Source: Foetidibacter luteolus
GTDB lineage: Bacteria; Bacteroidota; Bacteroidia; Chitinophagales; Chitinophagaceae
Reading direction: 5' to 3'
NCBI RefSeq assembly: GCF_009650435.1
Contig: NZ_VVIP01000022.1
Coordinates: 1-64,000 of the forward strand
DNA length: 64,000 nucleotides
Within the stretch, counting starts at the first letter, position 1. Each line of letters opens with the position of its first letter. The position numbers and the translations under genes are program-made. The notes under the pieces are model-generated. The model was not told the origin of the DNA, did not search any database, and saw only the letters and a list, made by a program, of their open reading frames with translations. Shown here in pieces: positions 8,579-17,751 of this stretch.

Positions 8579-9655
8579 TTATTTCGAGCCTGCCGTTTTC
8601 AATCCTGCCTTTTCGGCAATATCCTTCCAGCGGTACAATTGAAAAGTTTTATCGGTGCTCATGGCCACGAAGAGGCCGCCTTCAAAACCGGGCAGGCTTA
8701 CCGATGTAACATCGCTGCCATCGCTTTGGTTGGTGGAAACAGGAATAGATACAAGCAGCTTATGCGAATGCGGGTTACCGGCATCGCCCTCACGGGCGTA
8801 CACATTAAAGCGGTTGGCGGCCTGGTCGCTTACAAGAATATAACCGGTGTTATCGGTGAGTTTGTAAATCGAAATACCTTCATTGTCTTCTTTAAACTGC
8901 CCCTGGCCAAACATAGCCAGCTCTTCATTTCCTTTGGCAGGGTCAGCATAATATTTGCGGATGCCGGTTTGCTCATCTGAATAATATACGTAGCCCAGAT
9001 CATTATCTACAGCGATGGATTCAATCTCTTTTTTACCGGAATACTTGCCAAATTTTCTCACCAATTGGGCTGTAACCTGGCCGTTACCACTATCTTTTAA
9101 AAGGTATTGCTCCAGGTAGCCTTCCGCAGGGCCTGACTTACGCCCTACAATTGCATAAATGGCGCTGTCCGCAGGCCTTGTATAAAGGGCTATACCCATC
9201 GGTAACCGCTCTGTTTCACCCTTAAATACTTCAATACCGCCACCGTCAATGGCTTGCATGGCTGGCAGGCTGAATATGCGGATGCAATTGCGGTCACGCT
9301 CTGTTGCAACTGCAATATCTGTCCGTTGGCCGCAAAGTTGCAGGCCATAGGCTATGTCCACATTATTCATGCGCTTCAGGCCGGCTACAGTCCTGGCGCT
9401 ATCTATTTTTCCGTTGAGGCCAAACACGTACAGCCCGCCGTTGGCGTCATCTTTATCTGTGCCTACAATAATGCTGCTGTCTTTATTGGTTGGTGAAATC
9501 CAAATGGCGGGGTCGTCGCTGTCTGTCAATACTTTTTCTGTTACCACAGCAGGCTTAACGGCATTGCTGTCTGTAACAGCATTGCCGGGTGTGGATGAAT
9601 TGCACGAGAAAAAGGCAAAAGATACAAGGCTGGCTGCTGCTATAAAAGATTTCAT
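8579..9655 (-). CDS. Beta-propeller 3-phytase lipoprotein
   Basis: A 358-residue protein starting at MKSFIAAASLVSFAFFSC (lipobox cysteine at residue 18); an ATG nine codons upstream is less likely. Beta-propeller phytases release phosphate from inositol hexakisphosphate using calcium ions bound in the propeller channel. Family hallmarks are visible: DDPAIWISP near the N-terminus, VGTDKDDANGGLYVF, RMNNVDIAYG, ETERLPMGIALY and KEDNEGISIY, which carry the acidic calcium ligands. It is probably displayed at the cell surface. The gene lies 61 bases downstream of a TonB-dependent receptor on the same strand, which suggests a phosphate or inositol-phosphate acquisition pair. Confidence 0.92.
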   Translation of the reverse strand: MKSFIAAASLVSFAFFSCNSSTPGNAVTDSNAVKPAVVTEKVLTDSDDPAIWISPTNKDSSIIVGTDKDDANGGLYVFGLNGKIDSARTVAGLKRMNNVDIAYGLQLCGQRTDIAVATERDRNCIRIFSLPAMQAIDGGGIEVFKGETERLPMGIALYTRPADSAIYAIVGRKSGPAEGYLEQYLLKDSGNGQVTAQLVRKFGKYSGKKEIESIAVDNDLGYVYYSDEQTGIRKYYADPAKGNEELAMFGQGQFKEDNEGISIYKLTDNTGYILVSDQAANRFNVYAREGDAGNPHSHKLLVSIPVSTNQSDGSDVTSVSLPGFEGGLFVAMSTDKTFQLYRWKDIAEKAGLKTAGSK

Positions 9656-9716
9656 GTAAAAGAATGCGTAGTGAAGATACAAACAGGCAGCTTTAGAGGC
9701 CGCCTGTTTTAAGATG

Positions 9717-12575
9717 CTATTTGTTCAAATCGAATTTAACACCAAGGTTAAACCTTGGGCCATAAAACTCCAACTGGGCCGTTCTGTCTTTTATGCCCTG
9801 GTAATAACGCAGGGGTTGGTTGGTAAGGTTATTGGCTTCAGCAAACACCCTGAACTTGCTGGTTAACGCATAAGAGGCATTGGCATCCAGGAAAAATTGT
9901 TTGTCGTAATAACGGTCAAAGAATGCGTCTTCATTATAGCCCGCATCGTCGCCATCATCAACATAAGAAGAAGTGTAATTGGCAGACAGGCGTGCCACTA
10001 TTTTCTTGTTCTCGTAAGATAATGAAGCATTGAAAATATGCGGTGCAGCACCGGGCAGTTTCACATTGCTGCGGATGAGTTTGCCATCAGAACCATAAAT
10101 GCCATCAGCTTTGGAATGGGTGTAGGTGTAGTTTAAGTAAATGCCGAACCCTTTCCAAAAGCCGGGCAGAAAATCAAACTGGCGCTGTAATGCGGCTTCT
10201 ACGCCATATACGGTAGCGCCATCCCCATTGCGGCGTTGAGAGAAATCCCAACGGTCACCCTCTTCGATAGGATTTTGCACAGTAGGAAAATCTGCAGCAA
10301 ATTTTTCGCGGCTGTAGTTATTGTCTATGTAAGTATAAAAATAGTTGCTGAGTTTCTTATAGAACACACCGCCGGAAAGTATGCCAACGGAGCTAAAATA
10401 TTTTTCGGCCATCAGGTCGAAATTAGCGGACTTAACCGGTTTCATTTTGGGGTTACCGGCGCTCATCTCCTGGTCTCCCGGCAGTATGTTAAAGTAAGGA
10501 ACAAGATCGTAGTAACGCGGCCTTGCGATAGAATTTGTATAAGCAGCCTTAATAACAAAACTATTGCTAACGTCGTACTTCAGGTTTACGTTGGGAAATA
10601 TGTTGGTATAACTGTTTTTAAAAGTTTCCGTACCCTTCAGGTCTTCTTCCTCTTCCACCACATTGCCGGTATAGTTTATACTTGTATGCTCAACGCGTAC
10701 ACCCACATTGGCGGCAAACTTTTCAGTTATGTTTTGTTTTAATGCCAGGTAGCCGCCCGTAATGGTTTCTTTAGCGGAGAAGTTGCCGGCCAGGTATTCA
10801 GATGGCTCGTCGCTTTCTTCAAAAAGGCTGGCATCTTTCAGATTAAGGCCGCCCAGGAATTGCGGGTTGATAAACTGTCCGGCCACATACTGGCTGCCGG
10901 GATAAAATCCTTTCACCGTTCTGTCCTGCAATGGCAACATGGCTATGTTGTCATACAGATCTTCATTAGCGCCAACGGGCTCATAAGAAAAGAAGTTATT
11001 GTTGCGCACTTTCTTTTTAGACCTCAACCGCCCGCCAAACAACAGCTTGCCCTTCTGGCCGCTTATGATGGATGCCGGCAGTTCAAAACCCAGTTTCGCA
11101 TTCCAGTCACGTTCGTATTGGTCCTGGAACTGTTCTGTTAGTTCATCCATCCTGGTATAATCGGTAAGCGGCGTATTATCAGTCAACAATGGGCGCTCTG
11201 GATTGCTGATATCCTGACCGATTTCTATCCCTCTCCTGCCCATGGCGATATACCTTTCGTTCGGTCTTTTTTCAGAAGCTTTTGCATATTGTACACTCCA
11301 GCTTGTTTTAAGCGTACCAAAGAGATGATCGCCACGTAATGCATAAGAGCGCACCCGCTGGTCTTCCAGGCGGCGATTTTCGCTGCGGCCATTGTCAAGG
11401 CCACCTTTGGTTTGGCGAAGTACTTCGCCGTTACGGTAACCGGTAATGTTGCCGCTGTTATCGTATATCAAATCATCCGCGTAATCTTCTTCATCGCCAC
11501 GGTAGCGATGCCTCAGTCGAAAACGGTTTTCTTTATCATCACGCCAGTTATAGCTGCCGTTAAAATAAATGGTGTTGTAGGGGTTGACTTTATAATCCAG
11601 CGAAAGCGCCAGGCTTCTGCGTATCCTTAGCTCATCATATACCCTAATGTCATGGTCGCCAATGAAAGTCTTTCCGTTAGCATCTTTCATCCACACAGCT
11701 TCTACGTTATCGCTGCCGTATTTGTTCCTGTTATACGAACCGCTGATAACAGCGCCCAGCTTATTGCCTAAAAACCTGTTGCCTGCAATAAAATTGGCGG
11801 TACCGATAAACCCGTCGCGAATGCTGTTGTAACCACCTGCCAGGGTACCCGAAAGGCGCAGTCCATTAGGGGCGGCACGGGTAAGCAGGTTTACTGAAGC
11901 GCCAATAGCATCGGCATCCATATCGGCGGTAAGTGTTTTGTTTACTTCTACGGTTTGTATCATGTCCGAAGGTATCAGGTCCATCTGCACACGGCGGTTA
12001 TCACCTTCAGCAGATGGCACTCTCTCGCCATTGAATGTAACAGAGTTAAACTCCGGGCCCATACCGCGTACAACAATATTACGTGCTTCGCCCTGGTCGT
12101 TTTGCATGGTAATGCCCGGCACACGCTTAATGGCATCGCCTATGTTGGCATCGGGAAAACGGCCCACCTGGTCTGCACTGATGATATTGGTAATATTGTC
12201 GCTGTTCTTTTGTTGGTTTAACGCCCTGGCCTGGCCTTTCAGCCTGTCGCCCATTACAACCACTTCCTTCAAAGAAGAAGAGCCCGGCTTAAGCCGTACC
12301 ACTACTTCCTGCCTGTTGTTTGCAACAGTTATCGTTTCAGTAGCGTAGCCTATATAGGTAACTGTTAACTGGTAATTGCCTTGTGTAAAACCATACAATA
12401 AAGCACTTCCGTTAGCGTCTGTTACCGCTTTGGCTTTAGAACCATTAACAGTAATATCTGCACCGGGAAGGTTCAGGTTATGTTCGTCAACTACTTTAAT
12501 TTTTACTGCGCCGGTTTGTGAGAAGGCAACAAAAAATGCAAAAACGCCAATAATGGCCATGCATAGTTTTTTCAT
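9717..12575 (-). CDS. TonB-dependent outer membrane receptor (phytase-linked)
   Basis: A 952-residue receptor with signal peptide (ending FVAFSQ), an N-terminal carboxypeptidase-regulatory-like domain at about residues 20-95 (VKIKVVDEHNLNLPGADI), a plug domain (LKEVVVMGDRLKGQ, then PDANIGDAIKRVPGI, VVRGMGPEFNSVTFNG and ADMDADAIGASVNL) and a 22-strand barrel ending in FNLGVKFDLNK. The barrel and plug resemble TonB receptors of the FecA/CirA kind rather than SusC with SusD, and no SusD-like gene follows. It imports a substrate across the outer membrane using TonB energy. The downstream phytase makes inositol phosphates or the products of their hydrolysis the best guess. Confidence 0.93.
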   Translation of the reverse strand: MKKLCMAIIGVFAFFVAFSQTGAVKIKVVDEHNLNLPGADITVNGSKAKAVTDANGSALLYGFTQGNYQLTVTYIGYATETITVANNRQEVVVRLKPGSSSLKEVVVMGDRLKGQARALNQQKNSDNITNIISADQVGRFPDANIGDAIKRVPGITMQNDQGEARNIVVRGMGPEFNSVTFNGERVPSAEGDNRRVQMDLIPSDMIQTVEVNKTLTADMDADAIGASVNLLTRAAPNGLRLSGTLAGGYNSIRDGFIGTANFIAGNRFLGNKLGAVISGSYNRNKYGSDNVEAVWMKDANGKTFIGDHDIRVYDELRIRRSLALSLDYKVNPYNTIYFNGSYNWRDDKENRFRLRHRYRGDEEDYADDLIYDNSGNITGYRNGEVLRQTKGGLDNGRSENRRLEDQRVRSYALRGDHLFGTLKTSWSVQYAKASEKRPNERYIAMGRRGIEIGQDISNPERPLLTDNTPLTDYTRMDELTEQFQDQYERDWNAKLGFELPASIISGQKGKLLFGGRLRSKKKVRNNNFFSYEPVGANEDLYDNIAMLPLQDRTVKGFYPGSQYVAGQFINPQFLGGLNLKDASLFEESDEPSEYLAGNFSAKETITGGYLALKQNITEKFAANVGVRVEHTSINYTGNVVEEEEDLKGTETFKNSYTNIFPNVNLKYDVSNSFVIKAAYTNSIARPRYYDLVPYFNILPGDQEMSAGNPKMKPVKSANFDLMAEKYFSSVGILSGGVFYKKLSNYFYTYIDNNYSREKFAADFPTVQNPIEEGDRWDFSQRRNGDGATVYGVEAALQRQFDFLPGFWKGFGIYLNYTYTHSKADGIYGSDGKLIRSNVKLPGAAPHIFNASLSYENKKIVARLSANYTSSYVDDGDDAGYNEDAFFDRYYDKQFFLDANASYALTSKFRVFAEANNLTNQPLRYYQGIKDRTAQLEFYGPRFNLGVKFDLNK

Positions 12576-12610
12576 AAGCCGTATGTGTTAGTGTGTATTT
12601 ATTTCAGCGG

Positions 12611-12618
12611 CAAAAGTA
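12611..12618 (-). promoter_or_regulatory. Candidate -7 box for the TonB receptor-phytase operon
   Basis: The minus strand reads TACTTTTG, matching TAnnTTTG, 36 bases upstream of the receptor start. A TTG sits 16 bases further upstream, slightly close for a -33 element. Confidence 0.4.
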
Positions 12619-12765
12619 GATGTATGCCAGGCTGCAAGCGGGCCTGTGCGGTTAAGTTATAATAACCGAATTGTTACGAAATTGTAAACAGTAATTCATT
12701 AGCTTGCATGGCTATGTGTGGCAACAGGTTATATGTTACCATCTTATAGTATACGGAATGATGCT

Positions 12766-13162
12766 ATATTTTTGGTGGCGGACGGCGGCATTTCATGGCA
12801 TCGCCGGTTGCGTCGCACTACTTTTATCGTTCGGTTCTTTGGGCGGCTGTTCAGACCCGGATAGGTTGGTGCGTGAAGACACGCACCAAGGGAAGAAAAT
12901 ATCGAACAAGGAACAAGGAATGATGAATGACGAAGCCAACAACATTGAACTTTGAACAAAAAACATTGAACAACACGGACCTGGAGAATATCGAACAAGG
13001 AACAAGGAATGATGAACGAAAAAGCCAGCAACATTGAACTTTGAACAAAAGAACATTGAACAACAAAAACCTGTTGCACAATGCCGCGTAGCGAACAGGA
13101 CGTACAAGTGAGTGACACAACAGAAGCATCATAGCAGCAATACAGCCCTGGCCCATAAAAAA
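12766..13162. repeat. RepA element, near-complete copy 4 with both ends
   Basis: This roughly 400-bp copy shows the full layout. Left end: TTTCATGGCATCG, core TTGCGTCGCA, CAGACCCGG. Then comes the perfect hairpin at 12866-12889. Two heptad blocks, starting TATCGAA at 12900 and again at 12989 (an 89-base direct duplication), follow. The inverted right end holds GCGTAGCGAACAGG, the variant core GTACAAGTGAGTGACACAA and GGCCCATAAAAAA. Both ends share the core in opposite orientation, as in a miniature inverted-repeat element. It fills the gap before nadB, and long ORFs in it are artefacts. Confidence 0.8.
12866..12889. other. RepA hairpin, version 1
   Basis: Ten-base-pair stem TTGGTGCGTG/CACGCACCAA around loop AAGA. 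Other copies change both arms together. Confidence 0.85.
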
Positions 13163-13191
13163 AAGAAAAACACAGCATTATTCATTAGTAT

Positions 13192-14823
13192 ATGGAGACA
13201 GATTTCCTGGTTATCGGTTCGGGTATAGCGGGTTTAACTTATGCGTTAAAAACCGCCAATCACTTTAAGGATAAAAAAGTTGTACTGATTACAAAAACGC
13301 AGGCGGATGAAACCAACACCAAATACGCACAGGGCGGCATTGCAGGTGTTTGGGATGAAGAGAACGATAGTTTTGAAAAACATATTGAAGACACACTGAT
13401 AGCCGGGGATGGGCTATGCAATAAAAATATTGTTGAAATTGTAGTGAAGGAAGGGCCGGAACGCATTCGGGAAATTATTGAATACGGCGCCCGTTTTGAC
13501 AAAGATGCCAGTGGCGAATATTCGCTGGGCAAAGAAGGTGGCCATAGTGAAAACCGTATCCTGCATCATAAAGATGTTACGGGTAAAGAAATGGAAAGGG
13601 CCTTACTGGAAGAGTTGCAGCAGCATAAGAATATTGAACTGGTAAACCATTGCTATGTGGTTGACCTGATAACACAACACCACCTGGGTTACCTGGTTAC
13701 CAAATCTACACAAGACATTACCTGCTTTGGCGTATATGTGCTTAACCTGCGCACCAATAAAATTGAAAAAATACTATCGCCGGTTACCCTGCTGGCAACA
13801 GGTGGCTGCGGCCAGGCTTACCGCACTACCACCAATCCAAGAATAGCTACAGGTGATGGCGTATCGATGGTGTACCGTGCCAAGGGAAAAATTGAAAACA
13901 TGGAATTTATCCAGTTTCACCCAACGGCGTTATTTGAACCGGGTGTATCTCCTTCATTCCTGATTACAGAAGCCGTTCGCGGCGATGGCGGCATACTGCG
14001 TACCAAAGAAGGAGAAGCTTTTATGGAGCGCTACGACCCCCGTAAAGACCTTGCCCCCCGTGACATTGTAGCCCGTGCCATAGACAGCGAGATGAAAAAA
14101 GCCGGTACGGAACATGTGTATCTGGATTGCAGGCACATGGATAACGAAAAATTCATTCACCATTTTCCTAATATTTATGAGAAATGCCTGAGTATCGGTA
14201 TTGACGTAATGACACAGATGATACCTGTTGCCCCGGCTGCACACTACAGTTGCGGCGGTATTAAAACAGACGAGTGGGCCCGCACATCCATACGCAACCT
14301 GTACGCTTGCGGGGAATGTGCCAGCACGGGATTACATGGCGCCAATCGCCTGGCCAGTAACAGCCTGCTGGAAGCGATGGTATTTGCCCACCGGGCTTTC
14401 CTGGACATTGTTGCCAAAGCTGAAGAAACCGCCGATCCTTTCTCACTTTCTTTTAACGGTGAAGGCCCTTTGAAGGAAAAAGTACCCGACTGGAATGCCC
14501 GTGGCACTTCTGACCCGAAAGAAATGATTTTGATTACACAAAGCCAGAAGGAGCTGCAACAGATCATGAGTGACTATGTGGGTATCGTTCGCAACGACGT
14601 GCGTTTACAAAGGGCCAGCAAGCGCCTGGACCTGTTACATGAAGAAACGGAAATGTTGTACCAGGCTACCAAAGTTTCCCCGCAACTGTGTGAGTTGCGC
14701 AACCTGATTACTGTTGGATACCTTATTGTAAAAGGGGCCCAGTTCAGGAAGGAGAGCAGGGGCCTGCACTTTAATACAGACCATCCTGAGAAGAGCGGCT
14801 TGTTGCAGAATATTATTCTATAA
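13192..14823 (+). CDS. nadB: L-aspartate oxidase
   Basis: Flavoprotein that oxidises L-aspartate to iminoaspartate, the first step of de novo NAD synthesis in bacteria. The 543-residue protein begins with a dinucleotide-binding motif (LVIGSGIAGLTYALK) and keeps family signatures: TNTKYAQGGIAGV, GGHSENRILHHKD, LLATGGCGQAYRTTTNP, MEFIQFHPTAL and the Arg-containing FAD/substrate segment HYSCGGIKTDE. The C-terminal helical domain is complete. The usual partner genes nadA and nadC are not adjacent. The gene starts 30 bases after the RepA element, so its promoter may lie within that element. Confidence 0.95.
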   Translation: METDFLVIGSGIAGLTYALKTANHFKDKKVVLITKTQADETNTKYAQGGIAGVWDEENDSFEKHIEDTLIAGDGLCNKNIVEIVVKEGPERIREIIEYGARFDKDASGEYSLGKEGGHSENRILHHKDVTGKEMERALLEELQQHKNIELVNHCYVVDLITQHHLGYLVTKSTQDITCFGVYVLNLRTNKIEKILSPVTLLATGGCGQAYRTTTNPRIATGDGVSMVYRAKGKIENMEFIQFHPTALFEPGVSPSFLITEAVRGDGGILRTKEGEAFMERYDPRKDLAPRDIVARAIDSEMKKAGTEHVYLDCRHMDNEKFIHHFPNIYEKCLSIGIDVMTQMIPVAPAAHYSCGGIKTDEWARTSIRNLYACGECASTGLHGANRLASNSLLEAMVFAHRAFLDIVAKAEETADPFSLSFNGEGPLKEKVPDWNARGTSDPKEMILITQSQKELQQIMSDYVGIVRNDVRLQRASKRLDLLHEETEMLYQATKVSPQLCELRNLITVGYLIVKGAQFRKESRGLHFNTDHPEKSGLLQNIIL

Positions 14824-14856
14824 AGCTGTTAATCTAAACACGGTTCTGCAAATGCA

Positions 14857-15014
14857 AAACTTTGTTTACTTTTTTGTCTTGACACAAAAAAGTAACAAAA
14901 AAGTCAAGAAAGAAACGATATACAGCATGTTTCTTTCTTATGCCCTGATGAAGCTTTTCTACTGCTGTAACTTCAGCAAAAGAATTTCCATCAGCAAGGC
15001 CTACCCAACTTTAA
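14857..15014. repeat. RepC dispersed element, copy 2
   Basis: First hairpin at 14869-14892, identical in arms and loop to copy 1. Second hairpin at 14908-14937, where one G-C pair of copy 1 is A-T and another is a G-T wobble. Similarity with copy 1 continues about 70 bases past the second hairpin. It lies between convergent nadB and the bestrophin gene, where it could act as a two-way terminator. Confidence 0.85.
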
Positions 15015-15041
15015 GAGTAGCTAAATCAATTCACCTTCTTG

Positions 15042-16046
15042 CTACATCAATATCTTATTAACCGGTTGCAGCGCAGGCGGCAGGTCTGTTTCATCCAGCA
15101 TTTCACGCAGGTCTATTTCTATGGTGCGGCTCATGGCGGTAATGGGCACATCGTTAGCACTGCCTTCAAATGGGTTTTCAGTGCTTTCCCCAACCTTTTC
15201 CATAGCGTTAAATACCCAGCCCACCAGGGCGCTAAAGGGTATGGTAAGCCATACAAAATGTTCGCCCAGCTTCTGAAACTCCTGCAGCAAACCGAAGGGC
15301 ACCATGCACACAAACAACCGGATAAAAAACTGGTTAATGCTGGCGAATTGCCTTGGATAAGGAAAGTTTTTGATGCGTTCGCATTTGCCCTGCTGCTCGT
15401 AAAAATCACGCAGCATATTTTCCATCTCTATATGTCGCAGGGGCTCCAGCAGGCCCTGCTGCGCCAACTGCCGCAACTGCTGAGATTGAAGGCTGATAAC
15501 ATGCGTGGCCCTGTTCTTTTTGCCAAGTACATACCGTAATTCATCTTCAGCAAGAAACTTTTGCAGTTCGTCATCCAGTTTGGTTTCAAGCTCTGCAACG
15601 GTAAAGTTTTTCTGCCGGTATTCGCGGTTATTCTCCTGCATCATGTTTTCCCAGGCGCGGGGTTCGCGTAGTTGAAAGCGCATAGCCGTAAGCCAGGCAA
15701 TATGGCGGTAAATTAACTGGCGGTGGTATTCATGCAGCTCGTTACTGTTTGTACCGGTTACAAAATCTTTCACCATAATACCCCAGGTGCGGCTGCCATT
15801 TACAATAGCTCCGTAAATCTGCCGGGCTTCCCAAAGGCGGTTGTAAGTGGCATTGTTTCTAAAGCCAACGATAAAAGCTGCAGCAGTACCAATCATGGCT
15901 ATTGGCACCCAGGGTATTGCCAGCCATGTACAACCGGCCAATTGGTATAAAACGGTAGGTATGGTTGCCAAAGTAACCAGCCAGTAAATATCGCGGCGTG
16001 TCCATACAAGAAATTCGGATAAACTATATTGTCTGCCTGAATGCAT
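15042..16046 (-). CDS. Bestrophin-like anion channel protein
   Basis: A 334-residue membrane protein of the bestrophin/UPF0187 family. The N-terminal half carries a hydrophobic pair (LVTLATIPTVLYQLAGCTW and IPWVPIAMIGTAAAFIVGF) followed directly by the family signature FRNNATYNRLWEARQIYGA. The C-terminal half contains the second transmembrane pair (FFIRLFVCMVPFGLLQEF and the following VWLTIPFSALVGWVF) and the ENPFEGSANDVPITAM segment, close to the family motif IENPFG. Bacterial homologues form pentameric cation or anion channels. No functional partner is evident among the neighbours. Confidence 0.9.
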   Translation of the reverse strand: MHSGRQYSLSEFLVWTRRDIYWLVTLATIPTVLYQLAGCTWLAIPWVPIAMIGTAAAFIVGFRNNATYNRLWEARQIYGAIVNGSRTWGIMVKDFVTGTNSNELHEYHRQLIYRHIAWLTAMRFQLREPRAWENMMQENNREYRQKNFTVAELETKLDDELQKFLAEDELRYVLGKKNRATHVISLQSQQLRQLAQQGLLEPLRHIEMENMLRDFYEQQGKCERIKNFPYPRQFASINQFFIRLFVCMVPFGLLQEFQKLGEHFVWLTIPFSALVGWVFNAMEKVGESTENPFEGSANDVPITAMSRTIEIDLREMLDETDLPPALQPVNKILM

Positions 16047-16111
16047 GCTGATAGGTTGAGATTAAAAATTAAACGGAAAATAGGCAAAACAAGCTTTCAA
16101 AAAAAGGCGGC

Positions 16112-16741
16112 TTACAGCTTTATATTCCTTTTCCTGATATAAGCATGCCATAACAGGTAGGCAGCGATTGTTCTGTACGGCTTCCATTTTTCGGCTGCTT
16201 GCAGTACAGTTTCCCGGGTGGTTTCCGGTGGTAACCCTTTTACTTCTTTGGCGCTTTTAATAAGTGCAATGTCCCCCGGCGGAAAAAAATCATTCCGGTG
16301 CAGCACCATCATCAGGAATACATCCGCCGTCCAGTCGCCGATGCCTTTAATTTTTTTCAGCTCAGTTCTTACTTCATCATCTGTTTTACCGGGCAGGCTT
16401 TCAATAACAAGGCTGCCTGTAGTTACGGCAAAAGCAAGGTGCCGGGCATACTGAATTTTTTGCCGGCTAAAATAGCAGGCTTTCAGTTCCTCATCTGTAA
16501 GTAACATTATTCGCTCAGCCGTTATATGGCCAATTTTCTCCTGCAGCTTTAAAAATGCTGCTTTTGCAGAGGCAAGCGATACCTGTTGCTCAAGTATAAT
16601 GTGTATAAGCGTGGCAAATGAAATTGTACGGCTCCAGAAAGGCGGATAGCCATAGGTTTGGATAATGCGTTTTAAATCCTTGTCTCTCCGGGCAAGTTTA
16701 TCGCAGAGCGTTGAAAAATTGTCTTCGTTAAAACTGTTCAT
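16112..16741 (-). CDS. DNA-3-methyladenine glycosylase II-like (HhH-GPD) protein
   Basis: A 209-residue base-excision glycosylase of the AlkA type. The helix-hairpin-helix is LKKIKGIGDWTADVFLMMVL, and the catalytic aspartate is in FFPPGDIALIKSAKE, the GPD motif. An N-terminal segment (FATLIHIILEQQVSLASAKAAF) matches the family. It would remove alkylated purines from DNA in the cytoplasm. It is shorter than E. coli AlkA because it lacks the N-terminal beta domain. A terminator of the upstream gene overlaps its leader and ends within a few bases of its start codon. Confidence 0.9.
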   Translation of the reverse strand: MNSFNEDNFSTLCDKLARRDKDLKRIIQTYGYPPFWSRTISFATLIHIILEQQVSLASAKAAFLKLQEKIGHITAERIMLLTDEELKACYFSRQKIQYARHLAFAVTTGSLVIESLPGKTDDEVRTELKKIKGIGDWTADVFLMMVLHRNDFFPPGDIALIKSAKEVKGLPPETTRETVLQAAEKWKPYRTIAAYLLWHAYIRKRNIKL

Positions 16742-16744
16742 GCA

Positions 16745-16776
16745 TAAAAAATGGACACAAATATATCTGTGCCCAT
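16745..16776 (-). terminator. Terminator between the enoyl-CoA hydratase and glycosylase genes
   Basis: On the minus strand a 9-bp stem ATGGGCACA/TGTGTCCAT (one G-T wobble) is followed by six T residues that run to within four bases of the glycosylase ATG. A TAnnTTTG match (TATATTTG, 16758-16765) lies in the loop and arm. Confidence 0.65.
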
Positions 16777-16804
16777 TCTCTTTATAATAGTTTATCTGTG
16801 GCGG

Positions 16805-17596
16805 TTAATCAGCTTTCACTTTGCTTTTAAATTTCTGGATAAATTCCTTGGTAAAATCGCTAAGCACCAGCTTACCGCTTATAGCAGCGCGGTCATTCAG
16901 CAATTTATCCCAGTGGTCCGTATCGTGCCATAGCACTTTTTTCATTTCGGCCATTGCTTCAGGATTGTAATGCGAAAGTGCATCAGACAAACGGGCAATG
17001 GATTCCTCCATACTTTCCAACGATGGGTGCAGTTCGGCATATAAACCTTTGCGCCGTGCCCAATCGCCATTGCGCCACATGCCGGCATCAACGGCAAGCT
17101 GGCTGTAAGAGGAAAGGCCTATTTTACGTTCCACCGCGGGCCCTATAACAAAAGGGCCTATACCCACCGCCAGTTCACTCAGCTTTATGTCGGCCCCTTC
17201 CAACGCAATGGTGTAATCCGCCGCGGCAGCAATGCCTACGCCGCCGCCAACACATTTGCCGTGTACCCTGGCAATAATAAATTTGGGGCATTTGCGCATC
17301 GCATTTATTACATGCGCAAAACCGCTAAAAAACCGGATACCTTCTTTTTCGTTCTGAATAGCCATCAGTTCATCAAAGGAAGCGCCGGCGCAAAAAGCTT
17401 TGGTGCCTTCAGAGCGGATGACGATGACACGTACATCCTTATTGTTGCCGGCATAAGTAATTTCATGGGCAAGGTCTGCAAGAATTTTTCCGGGTAAAGA
17501 ATTGCTTTGCGGGTGAAAAAATTCAATCGTAGCCACATGCTTGTGAATCTCGGCTTTTACATAGCCTTCCTGGAGGTCTTTTACTTCTACAACCAT
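16805..17596 (-). CDS. Enoyl-CoA hydratase/isomerase family protein
   Basis: A 263-residue crotonase-fold protein. The oxyanion-hole segment AFCAGASFDELMAIQ and the second block GKCVGGGVGIAAAADYTIA match the family, as does LSELAVGIGPFVIGPAVERKIG. Members hydrate or isomerise acyl-CoA thioesters; the exact substrate is unclear. The family's second catalytic glutamate region is KLSELAVGI, where only one glutamate is seen, so hydratase chemistry is not certain. The gene is monocistronic, ending at a good terminator, with a RepA element upstream. Confidence 0.88.
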   Translation of the reverse strand: MVVEVKDLQEGYVKAEIHKHVATIEFFHPQSNSLPGKILADLAHEITYAGNNKDVRVIVIRSEGTKAFCAGASFDELMAIQNEKEGIRFFSGFAHVINAMRKCPKFIIARVHGKCVGGGVGIAAAADYTIALEGADIKLSELAVGIGPFVIGPAVERKIGLSSYSQLAVDAGMWRNGDWARRKGLYAELHPSLESMEESIARLSDALSHYNPEAMAEMKKVLWHDTDHWDKLLNDRAAISGKLVLSDFTKEFIQKFKSKVKAD

Positions 17597-17751
17597 GGTT
17601 AAGTGATTAAAATGAAAGAAGAAATAGCTACTACTAATATAAGATTCTTTCCATTCGTTTTGATGGCTATATTTTGAGTTACCAGGCTTTATTAGTGAAT
17701 TTAACTTTTACGAATAAACCAGGAAAAGAAAGCTTACTGAACTTTTTTTGA

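Noticed and set aside
12744..13178. Long overlapping ORFs on the minus strand (66-144 codons) with many Cys, Ser and Phe residues
   Set aside because: They lie wholly within the RepA element and its heptads, overlap each other in all frames, and similar products arise at every other copy.
14852..15061. A 69-codon ORF after nadB
   Set aside because: It is contained in RepC copy 2, whose hairpins explain the sequence conservation.
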